From the NCBI GenBank assembly GCA_947247005.1, contig OX365948.1:9537455-9601454 (forward strand): a DNA stretch of 64,000 bases, read 5' to 3'. The translations under genes were made by a program, and so were the position numbers. Positions 46,841-57,835 of the stretch are shown here, one piece after another; position 1 is the first letter of the stretch, and every line of letters begins with the position of its first letter. The notes beneath the pieces were generated by a model. It was not told the DNA's origin and did not search any database. It was given only the letters and a program-made list of their open reading frames with translations. The DNA is from Spisula solida. Lineage: Eukaryota; Mollusca; Bivalvia; Venerida; Mactridae.

Positions 46841-48564
46841 GGGGAGACCGGGGCAAGTCGGAACAAAAATTCGTTTTTAACATACCAGTATGGCTCTCAC
46901 CAATGATACAATTGTACAAATAAATTAGGTATATTTTATCAAGCATGAATTCTACTTTCAGAATATCGACTCACTTTTCACTATTGCGTGAACGATTATT
47001 AAAATATGAGCGTCCAAAGTATAATGAGGTACAATGTTCATCGACGGGGCAAATCGGAACATGGTCAGGGGTAAGGTGGAACAAAAACTAATTTATACTC
47101 TGCACTAAACTATACTCACACCTGCTGTGTATGTAGCCTTATGAGGCCTTATGGTGTACTCATCACCACTGAACTCAAGTAAATCCATCCTATACCTTAT
47201 TGGGTACTCGCCACCATTAATTGCAGCCATATTTACTCCTTCAGTTATACACGAACCAATAAATACAGCCATACCAGACCCTATCTTGTGCTTAGCACCA
47301 CTATATGCAGCATACTAGACTCTAAATGATATTCACAATCACTGAGTACAACCGTATCAGCACGCATGCAGTTCTAACCGCCATAGAGTACAGTCGTCCA
47401 AGTCCCTATGTTCAGTTGTTTGTACTTACCACGGCCGCATAGGACATACCAATCCCCCATATACTAATAAGGTACTCACCACCACAGAGAACAGACATCC
47501 AATGTCCTATTGAGTACTCGCCATCATCAACTACAGACATACCAGGCTCTTAGGGTTCTCACAACCACTAATTACAGCCATACAATCCACAAAGTACTCG
47601 TCAACACCAACTACATGTATAGTCATACCAGGCCCTCACGGATTCTCATCACCATAGGGTAAGCCATGCCAGGATTTTAAAAAATGGGGTGTAAAAACTG
47701 CAGCCATAAGGGGTTCTCAAACCACTACCAACTACAGACATAGGGCCTACCATGCCCTAAGGAGTAGTTTAAGTTTCATCACTGAGAATAACCATGCCTG
47801 GCCATATGCAGTACCCACCAACTATGAGTGCAGCCATTCCTCACATTGTCTGGTACCTATCAGAGCTAGACACAGTCGCTCGAGTCATATGGATAACAAC
47901 GCAGACCTCTACACATTGCTTTATGTGGTACCCAATACAGTATGTCACAGCAATTGCGTTCTATATGAAGTAGACCTACCTAATAATGTCTTGAACATCC
48001 ATGCCTGACTCAATGAGTAAATTCTTGATCAATATAAGTTCTGTTATTCGTATTTCATGACATAAGAACCTTATAAATGTTTTGCATGTCAAAATATGTT
48101 TATAAAGGTAACTAAAGAGCATGTTATGTTGGTCAGATCAAATTGAAACACTGTTCCAACATGCCCCAGGCACATAGTTACAATTTGCCCCGACCACAAG
48201 AGACCTTTGACCTTCATCGACCGAATCCATTCTAATGACAAAGGAACATATTTAATAATTTCAAATAACAGCACAGGCATATTGCTTGGATATTATGTAT
48301 AGGGATCATCGAAATCTTTACACACATAAGGTGTGTAACAAAATATGTTCAAAATAACAATTTTTACTTTCGGAGCTTATAATTGAACAATCCTCAAAAA
48401 CGCTCATGTTTACAGTCATTCTGTCATTTCAACCTTTTCAGATAGTTAAAACTGCTCATGCATTTCTTTCAAGTAAAACACTAGTATGAGAATTAAACAT
48501 TTAAACGAGTTATCGCCCTTGTTCCGACTTATCCCGAGATCCAACCTACCCAGGTCTCCCCTAT
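46841..48564. mobile_element. 1.7-kb TIR element with internal degenerate minisatellite
   Basis: GGGGAGACC at 46841 is inverted at 48553-48561, and gcaagtcggaac near the left matches an inverted gttccgacttatcc near the right. Internal copies of the end-like motif occur at about 47045 (ggggcaaatcggaaca) and 47070 (ggggtaaggtggaaca), and inverted at about 48183 (tttgccccgac). AGATATTA lies immediately left (46833-46840) and again at 48565-48572; a TA duplication is also possible. Positions 47130-47970 repeat a degenerate 50-60 bp unit (accaggccct, gtactcaccaccac, tacagccat). No transposase was found. Confidence 0.75.
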
Positions 48565-48680
48565 AGATATTATAAATTTTATAAAAAAAATAATAGTATT
48601 TGTTTACTTTTTATTAATAATACAGTTACCTGTGAGGAACTTCACATAGAATATTTATACTAGTTTATTTTTTTATTTAA

Positions 48681-48850
48681 GGTCGATTGTGAAACAAGTT
48701 TTTCCAACTTATATTAATCACTCTCGACACCTCATTTCTGATGTTATCCATCGTCGCCAGGGTATGAGAGAAGAGAAGCCAGTTTCCCTTTTATGCTGAG
48801 CGTCTAGCAAGGGAATTTCTGGTACCATTTTGACTTTGTCTTTGATACAG
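48681..48850 (-). mobile_element. SINE-like family A, copy 3 (truncated)
   Basis: It carries ggtcgattgtgaaacaag, atgttatccatcgtcgccag, gagagaagagaagccagttt and atttctggtaccattttgac in the same order as 1795-1960. The tRNA-like head is missing. Confidence 0.65.
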
Positions 48851-48859
48851 TTAATAAAT

Positions 48860-49505
48860 CTATGTGTCATACCTGTATATAAACGTAAATCGTAAATGAT
48901 CCATACCAAATATCTAAAAAGTTTAAAACGTGTATTTTATATGCATGTATTTCTATAGCCTACTTATTGACATTTTTAGTACTTTACTGTTTGTGGACTG
49001 GTAGGCTATTGTGTTTAGCGTACACCATTACCATCAAGTGCCACATGTACAGATTAGTACATTAATTTTGTGTACTAAAGTCTGGAGAATTTGACACGAC
49101 TTTCAACCCTCTATCAGCATAATTTAACAGCTGATATATTGTCTATATGTAGGTTGTAGGTTTTATAAGTGGGACGTATCACGAAGACGCTCGATGTGTT
49201 ACACCAACACAAATCTAAAGGACCGATATTACACGATTTGCTCGCGGAAATTTATATATACATGTACAACACAAGAACCTTGTAATGTTTGCATGCATAA
49301 AGGCCAGGATCAAGTCAAATTCTCTGAACTATACTCAATATCTCCACTGCCTATTAACCAAATCACTGAACAATTCAACTTGTATGTCTTATTGTAAGGA
49401 AAATCATCTATGATTTTCGATCACTGTATAACTTATTGAAAGACTATATAATTCACCGTGTACTGTATGCCTTATTGCGATAACCGGAAGTTGGCTGGTT
49501 ATACA
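48860..49505. other. AT-rich intergenic stretch, nothing recognised
   Basis: Only short frames are present. Confidence 0.4.
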
Positions 49506-49512
49506 CTGTGCA

Positions 49513-50860
49513 CTCGACTCTAGACTGACGTGGAAACCTCACATAGAAGGCCTGCTTTTTTAAATTAAAAAGTTTGCCATCATAAGGAAACTTGCTGAAA
49601 CAACATTAAATAAGCCGGGTAGAAAATGCAAAGATCATACCACAGGTCTAGGCAGACACCGTACAGATCCAAACAGAACATACCTCCCGTGACCTCATCG
49701 ATAACTTCATCCAGAATCAGCAAAGCCAAATTGGACAAGGTTCAAAATTCCGGCCTAAGACTTACTAGTATCATTTAGCCATGAACACCACTTCAATAAA
49801 GAAATGGAAAAGGCAGCCAACATTGAGCCACTTCAGACAAGACATGAGCACGAAACCCTTTTGCAAGCAGAGAAGGCTAAAAGACTACCACCCCACCCAT
49901 TCCACACAAAGCTCCAAAGCCGACTGAAAGACTGAAATGACAACGTCTAAACCACATTGGCAATGACTAACGGAGAGGGACACTCAGCAGCCCCTGATAC
50001 AGAGACCTAGATGCCACTACCTGATACATGGGTTCCAAGACAAGATGACCCAAAATCAGACTGGAAGTACCTGTAATAGAAGGAAAGTAAAAATAGCACA
50101 CGACTCTTCAGAAATGTCTTACACTAGAGTGGATCTATGAACGATACCGAGCTCACACGTGACTGGATGCAAGCCCTCACTGACGGATCAGCAGAAAATG
50201 TTGTTCTAAATGCGGGGAGTGGAATCTACATCAAATCTCCATACAACTCTACTATTTTACTGTCGTGCAGTTCTAGTAGGCAAGAGAAGCTCCATTTACA
50301 GAGTCGAGATGCAAGCCTTCTCCACTGCTGCACTCCAACTGTCTAAGCAGAGAGAAGTGAGACAAAATGTTGTCTTTCTTTAGGACTCAATGACAGAACT
50401 TAAGGCGCTCTCAGCAGGACTATTGGATACCCTAACAAGACAGCTGTAGCCAAACATCAGTCGTCTGCCTGAACACAATAATGTAGCTACTTTGCGTCAA
50501 TGGATTCATGCACACGTGGGCACAGTCGGAAATGAAGCTGTCGACAAACTTGCGAAACAGCAACCAAGAAAACGCAACCCCAACCTCCAACCATATATGT
50601 AGAAGCAAAGACACTGCTGAAGAACAGTTAGATATTCGACTGGAAGACTGTTTGTCCAGTAAAGACTGCCTACACACACTTACCAGGCACGGTTTAACTA
50701 TCATCTTCCATCTATGTACTGGACACTGTGGTCTTGGGAAAAGACTGGGTCTAGCGGAGACAGCTAGGTGGATGTTAGTGCTGGGCAGAGGAACATACAC
50801 CATTCCATATACTGCAATCTACCCCAATCCAGAGGAAGCACGAGAAAAAATTTAGCCCAC
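49513..50860 (+). pseudogene. Decayed non-LTR retrotransposon: RT C-terminal part, RNase H and terminal zinc-type region
   Basis: Several frames in order give retrotransposon signatures: LDSRLTWKPHIE (49513-49548), a KFAIIRKLAETT stretch at about 49573, VQNSGLRL, and a basic connector with EPLQTRHEHETLLQAEKAKR (about 49819-49880). An RNase H domain follows: TDGSA (first Asp), VEMQA (Glu), DSMTELKAL (second Asp) and HVGTVGNEAVDKLAK (His and last Asp) at about 50170-50560. The tail LTRHGLTIIFHLCTGHCGL (about 50680) is typical of what follows RNase H. Several stops (for example before DSMTE) and frameshifts show it is dead. RNase H places it with I/R1/LOA-type elements; the exact clade is not resolved. 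The 5' half, including the RT catalytic core and endonuclease, is missing. Confidence 0.85.
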
Positions 50861-50869
50861 AGGTATGTC

Positions 50870-51290
50870 ATTCGAGACCAAGGTGTTGGGAGATATAGTC
50901 CGTTTAATCAGGTATGTCACTTGTATACAAACATTGCAATATCATAACATTGTATTTTTATTGTTATTATTTTTATTTGAGAAAAAGGCTGTGAAAACAA
51001 ATACCTTAATCACTTAGCTACATACTAATACACATAATATTTATCAATTTAAGACATTCAATGTTTTGTACACAATGTTATGTAAACAAGTGACTGACAT
51101 GATTAATCCATTTATACCAGCAACCTACAGAAGACGATGCAGTTGATTATAGCACCCAAATTGAAGATACATTTCTGATTGGCCACGTGTTTTTTAAAAA
51201 TACTTTCAGGAAATGAGTTTGTAGAAGAATACAAATAATCGAAAACCCGATTATGTCCGCTTATATTGATAGGAAAAATTGATAATTGAT
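50870..51290. other. AT-rich intergenic stretch, nothing recognised
   Basis: No feature was seen. Confidence 0.4.
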
Positions 51291-51295
51291 AATGT

Positions 51296-51383
51296 TTTTT
51301 ATAAAAGCCTATCGACAGAGAATACATTCCTGCCAATTACGAAAACCAACCACGTCGTGCACGAGGACCACGTGCACATAAAC
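51296..51383. repeat. Dispersed repeat with GTGCACGAGGACC hairpin, copy 1
   Basis: The segment from ttttttataaaagcc to gtcgtgcacgaggaccacgt and gcacataa is shared with 54020-54096. The core gtgcacgaggaccacgtgca is close to a palindrome. Confidence 0.6.
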
Positions 51384-51642
51384 TAATAGCGATAGATTTG
51401 TGCGTGGAATTAGGGAAAATGTCTTTTATATTAAAGTCTTATAATAGAAAAAGAAATACAACTAATAACATATAATAACTTCAACCATGTCATAGTACAC
51501 AAATGTATATATGGGATTTAAGATTATTTTAAAGTATCTATAGCCAGAGGCATGTCAGATATATACGCATTACTACCAAACATATACTTTATTTCTAGAA
51601 ATTGTTTACCAAACATGGCACAATGGCAAGTATAAATGTATA

Positions 51643-51817
51643 TAGTCAGAACTCGATATAACGACATCCGATATACTGACAAATTCATTATACTGACACC
51701 ATATTTGGGGACAAAAGTATTAAAACGCTCTTTGTATCAATTCAGTATATGCGGACATATTCGTTACAACGACATTTTTCTTGGAAAGGAACAGCATCGT
51801 TGTATCGAGGTCAGACA
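51643..51817. mobile_element. Short, diverged pogo-like element
   Basis: The left end tagtcagaactcgatataac followed by gacat, and the reverse complement of the right end tctgacctcgatacaacgat, are related to the TIRs of 17571-18456. The internal tcgttacaacgac and gatatactgacaaattcatt phrases match too. At about 175 bp it is an internal-deletion derivative. Confidence 0.7.
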
Positions 51818-51829
51818 GGGAAGGCAGCA

Positions 51830-52810
51830 CTCAGCTTAACCAGCCCAGCACAGAACACATGAAATACGCAAGGCACAATGCCCACCTGAACCAGCCGAGC
51901 ACAAAAAAAATACAAGCATACTGACACTTCTGTTGACAGCAGAATAATACTAAAGTAGTTATCTGTCAAGTTTTGACGACACATTACTATTTTACTTTTC
52001 ATTCGAAATTTCAAATCATGAATACTATTGGGTATTCATTTTTGAAACCTTACTTTTAAAAGTCATATTTTAAAAAAAATGTATTAAAAACCAATTTACA
52101 AACATATTGACGTATATATATCTACCATGGAAGTATTTTTGAATTTTCGTACAGCGAACTGTTAGTTTAAGATAATCAACACCGTATTTTATGCACAATC
52201 GCATCAGTTTCAGCAACAGTAACAGTTTCAACATCAGAACTGAAAGAACAAAATGAAATGGCATGGCATGAAACATTTGTTTAAGCTAAGGGATATTTTG
52301 ATGGCCGAGTAATCACAGAAGTTTAAAAACACGAGTGAAATAAAAAGTAATAATGTTATTTGTTTTCTCACGCGTCTATTGATAAGGAAAAGAAATATGT
52401 TTATAATGTATCTGCACGAAACCTACGCGTACCAAAAGTGTTACAGGTATGCAAAAGTCACGTGTGCTGGTAACAGTGCACTTTTTAAATGTATCTCGAG
52501 GTCGACAATGCGATGGGTGGTTACTTGTAAACATTTACACATATTTCATAATAGTGAAAAAATACATTATACTCAACCGTTTAAAGAACTTAGAATGTTG
52601 TCTAGTGCCTATACTAGTATTTAATTTAGTTGTAGTTGACCATTTCTTCAAGGGGAATAACAGCACAATGCAAATCAAACTCTACATGCAGCAGTTACTT
52701 CTCTTTGTTGTAAAATTATTTAAAAAACGCATTTCTTTGCGAAAATTGGCGCTAAAATGTTCGTTTTAAGCAGATTTCATTTTCGAACACATTCTTCAAC
52801 ATAGACAGTC
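51830..52810. other. AT-rich intergenic stretch, nothing recognised
   Basis: Overlapping short frames at 52379-52769 are unrecognised. Confidence 0.4.
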
Positions 52811-52944
52811 ACGACGTATAGATAAACCATGTGTTTTGAGCCGTGACTAATTTATGCAGCGAAGTTGATTCAACCTAAAAGGATATGTTTATATAAGTAT
52901 TACCAACATAAATTAAATAAGAAATTTCAGTAAGTAAGCTAATA

Positions 52945-53018
52945 GGTGGCCAAATGGATACGGTGATGCCTTATAAAACTTACTTTTGCTGGTTCGATCC
53001 TTGGTATCGTCACTTTTT
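52945..53018 (+). other. tRNA-like module, left, facing inward
   Basis: It has an A-box-like aggtggccaaatggatacgg, a B-box ctggttcgatcc (52989-53000) and a T5 run at 53014-53018. The middle is AT-rich and does not form a proper anticodon arm. Confidence 0.55.
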
Positions 53019-53562
53019 ATACATATTTTTTAAAAGGAAGTGTCGTTAGTCATAGAAAACGCGTGTTATTTTATAATGGCTTCAACTAGTTAAAATACTG
53101 GTGAAGATGCTCGTATGATGATGAATATCTAACATGATTCATATTAAATACCATATACAGAAAGTCTGCAAGGAGTTCATATAAAATAGTCTATGTGTAT
53201 TGAACATTGCATTGACAGTTGAACACACACACTGACGTTAAATATTGCCATAAACGGTCTTCAAGCTGCAGCTGTAAAATATTTAAATGCATCATCCGAC
53301 TCAGAGACAGACAAAACTGACGGATCGTCAACAAACCCACCAAGTAAAGTCGAAAATCTTTGACACAAATTTAAAAATTGAATTCAGTAAAAGATAAATA
53401 ATAATTATTATTAACAAGTTGGATCCGAAGAAAAGATGAAATGAAAACACAGAAACATGAAAAACATTACATCTAGAATGAAAAGTCAAAATAATTATTT
53501 AAAAAAAAAATGGCTTTTAAACAATGTCTTCATATTCTTGACGAAAACGAAATTTGTAGTTG

Positions 53563-53645
53563 AAAAAAGTGCAGTTATCAGGTATTGAACCTGCATGTCT
53601 TAGGTTGAAAATCAAGCACTCTACCGATTGAGCCAGCGATACTGA
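53563..53645 (-). other. tRNA-like module, right, facing inward
   Basis: In reverse complement it reads ctggctcaatcggtagagtg (A-box; the D-stem GCTC/GAGT pairs), then caggttcaatacctg (B-box and T-stem, four of five pairs), then T6 at 53568-53563. The anticodon stem is broken and the acceptor arms do not pair, so it is not a working tRNA. It aligns with the left module through ggttc.at.cc and cactttttt. Confidence 0.6.
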
Positions 53646-54019
53646 TAAGATTAGAACATACAAAAATATAAATCAACGCATTTTAAAGGCATCCCAACCA
53701 GGTATATTCAAACACCATGACCTCCCGTCACGGCTCAAAACTCGTGGTCCATCTATACCCTATTTGTACCAAACACCCCCTTTTAACATTGTACATATAT
53801 AAACAATAATAATGCTGGATTTGACGGGTGTAGGGTACGTCCTGACTATTTGAATTGCAATGCTGGCAGGACATAATACTGACTTGCAGCATTTGCTTAA
53901 TGATTTGAATGACTGTTGTAACATGAATGATATGTCTGTCAATTGAACGAAAAGTAACTTTGTTAATTTTCGTCCGAATTCGTGAGTATCGCTTTACTCA
54001 TTCACGCGAAATTTAAGGT

Positions 54020-54096
54020 TTTTCATAAAAGGCAATCCACTACCAATTACAACAATCACATTTGTCGTGCACGAGGACCTCGTGTACATAAGCCAT
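54020..54096. repeat. Dispersed repeat with GCACGAGGACC hairpin, copy 2
   Basis: It shares ttcataaaaggc, ccaattac and tcgtgcacgaggacctcgtg plus tacataag with 51296-51383. The core can form a stem of about nine pairs around gga. Confidence 0.6.
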
Positions 54097-54361
54097 TTCG
54101 CGCCAACCTTTTCCCATGGATGATTTTGTAAACGAATAATTATGTGATTTCTATTTTTTTACATCTGCAAATCGATAGATTAGTTCGGAGAATGAAAACA
54201 TAACACAACTTTATAGTAAATGACTGAGTATGTCACTTTATATCATATGGTGGCCAATTAGAAAATCGCTGTAGTGTACTTTGAAGTGGAAAATTGATCC
54301 TTTCTCTTAAGGTTCATCTATGCGATAAGTCTTAGTGTATAAGTCGAAGATGTACTCTTCA

Positions 54362-55860
54362 CAATTCAATTCAATTCAATTATTTATTCAAGTCTCATTC
54401 ACATTTCATGTATAAAATACAATTATACAACGAAATTATATAAATGCAATAATACAAGAATGTGACCAATCATGTTTGATTTATAAGAGACTGTTAGTAG
54501 TAAAATTACAATACATCTAAAATATTAAAAATCCTCTATGATAAAATCAAATAAGTCTAGATGTATGTCTTAAATCTAAAACACTAAAATATGACATAAT
54601 ATGTATCTTAAGACTTATATATACATACAACAGCATAAATCAGTTATGTTGGCAAAATTATACAACATTAAAAAATTGCCATATGTTAAAAAGTTGTTTT
54701 CATAAACAGCTATACATATTTACAGTTGCAAATGTATAAAAAAAATCTATCACTTATACAGGAGTTTCCTCCGTTCTTGAAGTATGTTATAGCAGGTTTT
54801 GGCTGACAAATGCATCAAATTCTCATTGGTAAAAATGAAGATAAATTTCTCTGAATCTGACATATTTTGACATTCATTATACGTATTCAGGGTATCCAAT
54901 AGTTGACATCTAATATCGACATAAACTGGACAATGGAGGATTACATGCATCTCATTTTCTACTGTGCTTGTACAATGGAAACATGTTCTATTACAAACAG
55001 CAATATCTTCTAAATCTACCAGTTTCCAGACGTATGGGTGCAACTCCGCGCCTGAACTTTGCAAAGGCACTTCTGTACTTAAAATGAATATTTTTTTCAA
55101 CATAGTATTCTGTTTTAAAATCTTGTTTTAAAAGCTTATATGTTCTTAATTTGTTTCCTCCACGACATCTGTTTCCAGTCTCTCTATTAATCAAGTTTTT
55201 TCAAATAACAGTTTGTTTATCAGATATTTTACATTCAATTTCTATCACAATTCTTTTTGAATTTTTGACATCTAACTCAATTACATGTGACATACCATTG
55301 TCATGGAGACAAGATTTTATTCTTTTAAAACCATTTTTAACATTACACGATTTGGTCCATTCAAACATTTTCTTATTAACCCTATTATCATTCATATGAA
55401 AATTTCTAAAATGCTGTCTAAACACAGTCCCCCATTGCTTAACAATAGGAAAACGCATTGCCCGGTTCTGAACCGCGTTAATACACGAATATGACTTATC
55501 ACCCCATATAGGTGCACTGTAATTTATTATGGGCCATACACAAGTATCATACACTTTTGTGAAAGTTGAATAATGGAAACCACCAAAAGCTTTGCTTTTG
55601 GATATAATCAGTCCTAATGCTTGCAACTCTCGTGTTGTATGGTATAATTCTATGAGCAGTTCCGTTTCGGTGTTACACCAAGCCATTTCTGTGCTGTTGC
55701 TACTATACAATGAATGTGTCGTAGATCTCCCGAAAATGTGTGGTAGAAGTGTACTACTCATTACTGCACGGTACATTTTGGCTTATAGGTCAAGATGTGT
55801 TCACCAAAACTTACCGTGTAGATGCACCTTTAGCAGAGGTGGTAGGAATTAGTTTTGGAA
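54362..55860 (-). pseudogene. 5'-truncated non-LTR retrotransposon, C-terminal half, with pentamer tail
   Basis: The minus-strand frame 55776-55201 contains the RT-thumb/connector signatures ISKSKAFGGFHYSTFTKVYD, INYSAPIWGD, CINAVQNRAMRF and MNDNRVNKKMFEW. A second frame (55194-54991) continues it with KLRTYKLLKQDFKTEYYVEK and FAKFRRGVAPIRLETGRF, and a third (down to 54750) has a CFHC...HVILHCPVY Cys/His region. At least one frameshift separates them, and part of the palm appears deleted upstream. The 3' end carries (AATTG)n on the sense strand (54362-54380 on the plus strand reads aattcaattcaattcaatt), a simple-repeat tail seen in several LINE clades. No RNase H. The clade is uncertain (Jockey/CR1-like). 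Confidence 0.88.
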
Positions 55861-55869
55861 AACTTTTAA

Positions 55870-57140
55870 TATTGGACACCAATATATTGTGCCGTGTGTA
55901 ACAATAAACAGCTTGCATGGCTAGAAATGTTGTGGATGGAAAGATTGCCTTTCAACATTGTTCCTTTCGATTGTTTTACTTAATATCAACAAACATGCCA
56001 TATCAGAACGGTCAACTATCGAGACTTTGAACGTTCGACCTTCCGCCTCCATGGTGCAATCCGGAACCAAGCTAACCAATGGGTCGTAGGGACAGTATTG
56101 ATCGAGAGTCTATTGTGTTAATTAATAGTTTGTATAATCATCATATTTACAATATCCCTATGGTGATTGTGGGGAATGATTTCTGATTGCATCTTGTCAT
56201 GACCATTGGTACTAACGTTAATACATTCATTGACGCCCACGTCTCATTATTAACATTCATGATACTTATACCCTGAGGTACTCTTATTCATGATACTGAT
56301 ACCTTGAGGTACTGTCATTTAAGATTATAAATGAATGAGAACAGAATTTGTAAATTAATTATGGATGCTTTCTTGCACTAAGAGCGAAATTTGCGACACC
56401 CAGAAACAGGACACGCCTCGACGTCGTACTGAACATGTGCGGGTATCTTTCTCAATGGATAGCTGCAGAATTATACAAGTTAATGTCGAGATCTAGAAAC
56501 GAGACTGTTCTATGCTCATAAAAATTGTAATAAAGAAATTTGAACTCCAGGAAATGGCCGTATAAAATACATTGTATTTTAAAACAGTGACAAATGTTGG
56601 ACTATTGTCATACATTCATGTAGCTTATGCGTCTTTGTTGTACAAGTATCCGACTCAAATTAAAGATGGTATCGTTTTGTATTTATTGTAAATGGCTTTT
56701 AGCATCCTTAGACTTTTATTGTAAAGCCGTGACTATCGACATGTACTATGAAGTTAGGATAATGTGAAAGTGACGTTTCATTTTATGTGTTCACAAAATA
56801 ATACAACCAGTGCATGAAAAGGTAAAGCGGACTTGTATTTAAGTTTAGCATTTGAAATTATAGATGTCTAGCTAACCCTTTATAATTACTTTTACACTGT
56901 ACTAGTGGACACAAACTCTGCGTCACTATATTATTATCCTAACTGGACAGTAGATATTTGCGCATTTTTATTTCATGAGGTCATTGAGAAATACATAACT
57001 TGCAATGTTTCATTTTATAATACTGTGGCACCTGTCCCTGAGTTCGAGTGGTCATAGAAGAGTAGAAGAGGGAGATTGACGTATAGAATCCGACACAAGT
57101 CCGGCCGTTTTGAACCGCCCCAGTTAGCTGGTTAGTTATA
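55870..57140. other. Intergenic stretch with a 31-bp tandem duplication
   Basis: attcatgatacttatacc and attcatgatactgatacc begin two 31-bp units at 56255-56285 and 56286-56316. Nothing else was recognised. Confidence 0.45.
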
Positions 57141-57144
57141 TAAT

Positions 57145-57835
57145 GGTTAACATTTGTCCGCCGGCCTGAAAGGTAGTTGTCGGGTAGTAAAGGCTCTCTG
57201 AAAGCACGTGTGTCCGCCGACCTGAAAGGTAGTTGCGCTCTGAATGCACGTGTGTCCGCCGGCCTGAAAGGTAGTTAAACTCTGAATGCACGTGTGGCCA
57301 CCGGCCTGAAAGGTAGTTAAACTCTGAATGCACGTGTGTCCACCGCCCTGAAAGGTAGTTGCGCTCTGAAAGCACGTGTGTCCGCCGGCCTGAAAGATAG
57401 TTGCGCTCTGAATGCACGTGTGTCCGCCGGCCTGATAGGTAGTTGCGCTCTGAAAGCACGTGTGTCCACCGGCCTGAAAGGTAGGTGTTGGGAAGTTAAT
57501 ATGCTATGAAAACTCGTGTGTCCACCGGCCTATAAGGTAGGTGTTGGGAAGTTAATATGCTATGAAAGCTCGTGTGTCCACCGGCCTATAAGGTAGGTGT
57601 TGGGAAGTTAATGTGCTCTGAAAGCTCATGTGTCCACCGGCCTATAAGGTAGGTGTTGGGAAGTTAATGTGCTCTGAAAGCACGTGTGTCCATCGGCCTA
57701 TAAGGTAGGTGTTGGGAAGTTAATGTGCTCTGAAAGCTCGTGTGTCCACCGGCCTATAAGGTAGGTGTTGGGAAGTTAATATGCTTTGAAAGCACGTGTG
57801 TTCGCCGGCCTATAAGGTAGGTGTTGGGAAGTTAA
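57145..57835. repeat. Minisatellite, 42-bp then 56-bp units (left part)
   Basis: Left units of 42 bp (ggcctgaaaggtagttgcgc plus tctgaatgcacgtgtgtccgcc) give way at about 57480 to 56-bp units that add gtgttgggaagtta. The array is continued at 59285-59745 after an insertion. Confidence 0.93.

Larger units (their letters stand above)
52817..53757. mobile_element. 941-bp TIR element with two inward-facing tRNA-like modules
   Basis: 31-bp TIRs (52817-52847 and 53727-53757) match at 27 positions and share gttttgagccgtgac; both start TATAGAT, compatible with a TA target site. A plus-strand tRNA-like module begins 128 bp from the left end and a minus-strand module 112 bp from the right end. Each ends in CACTTTTT. 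The TIR sequence differs from that of 25168-26266, apart from the TATAG start, but the layout is the same. No protein is encoded. Confidence 0.8.

Noticed and set aside
53563..53645. Functional minus-strand tRNA (possible UUC anticodon)
   Set aside because: The anticodon and acceptor stems do not pair; only the promoter boxes and part of the D- and T-arms are kept.
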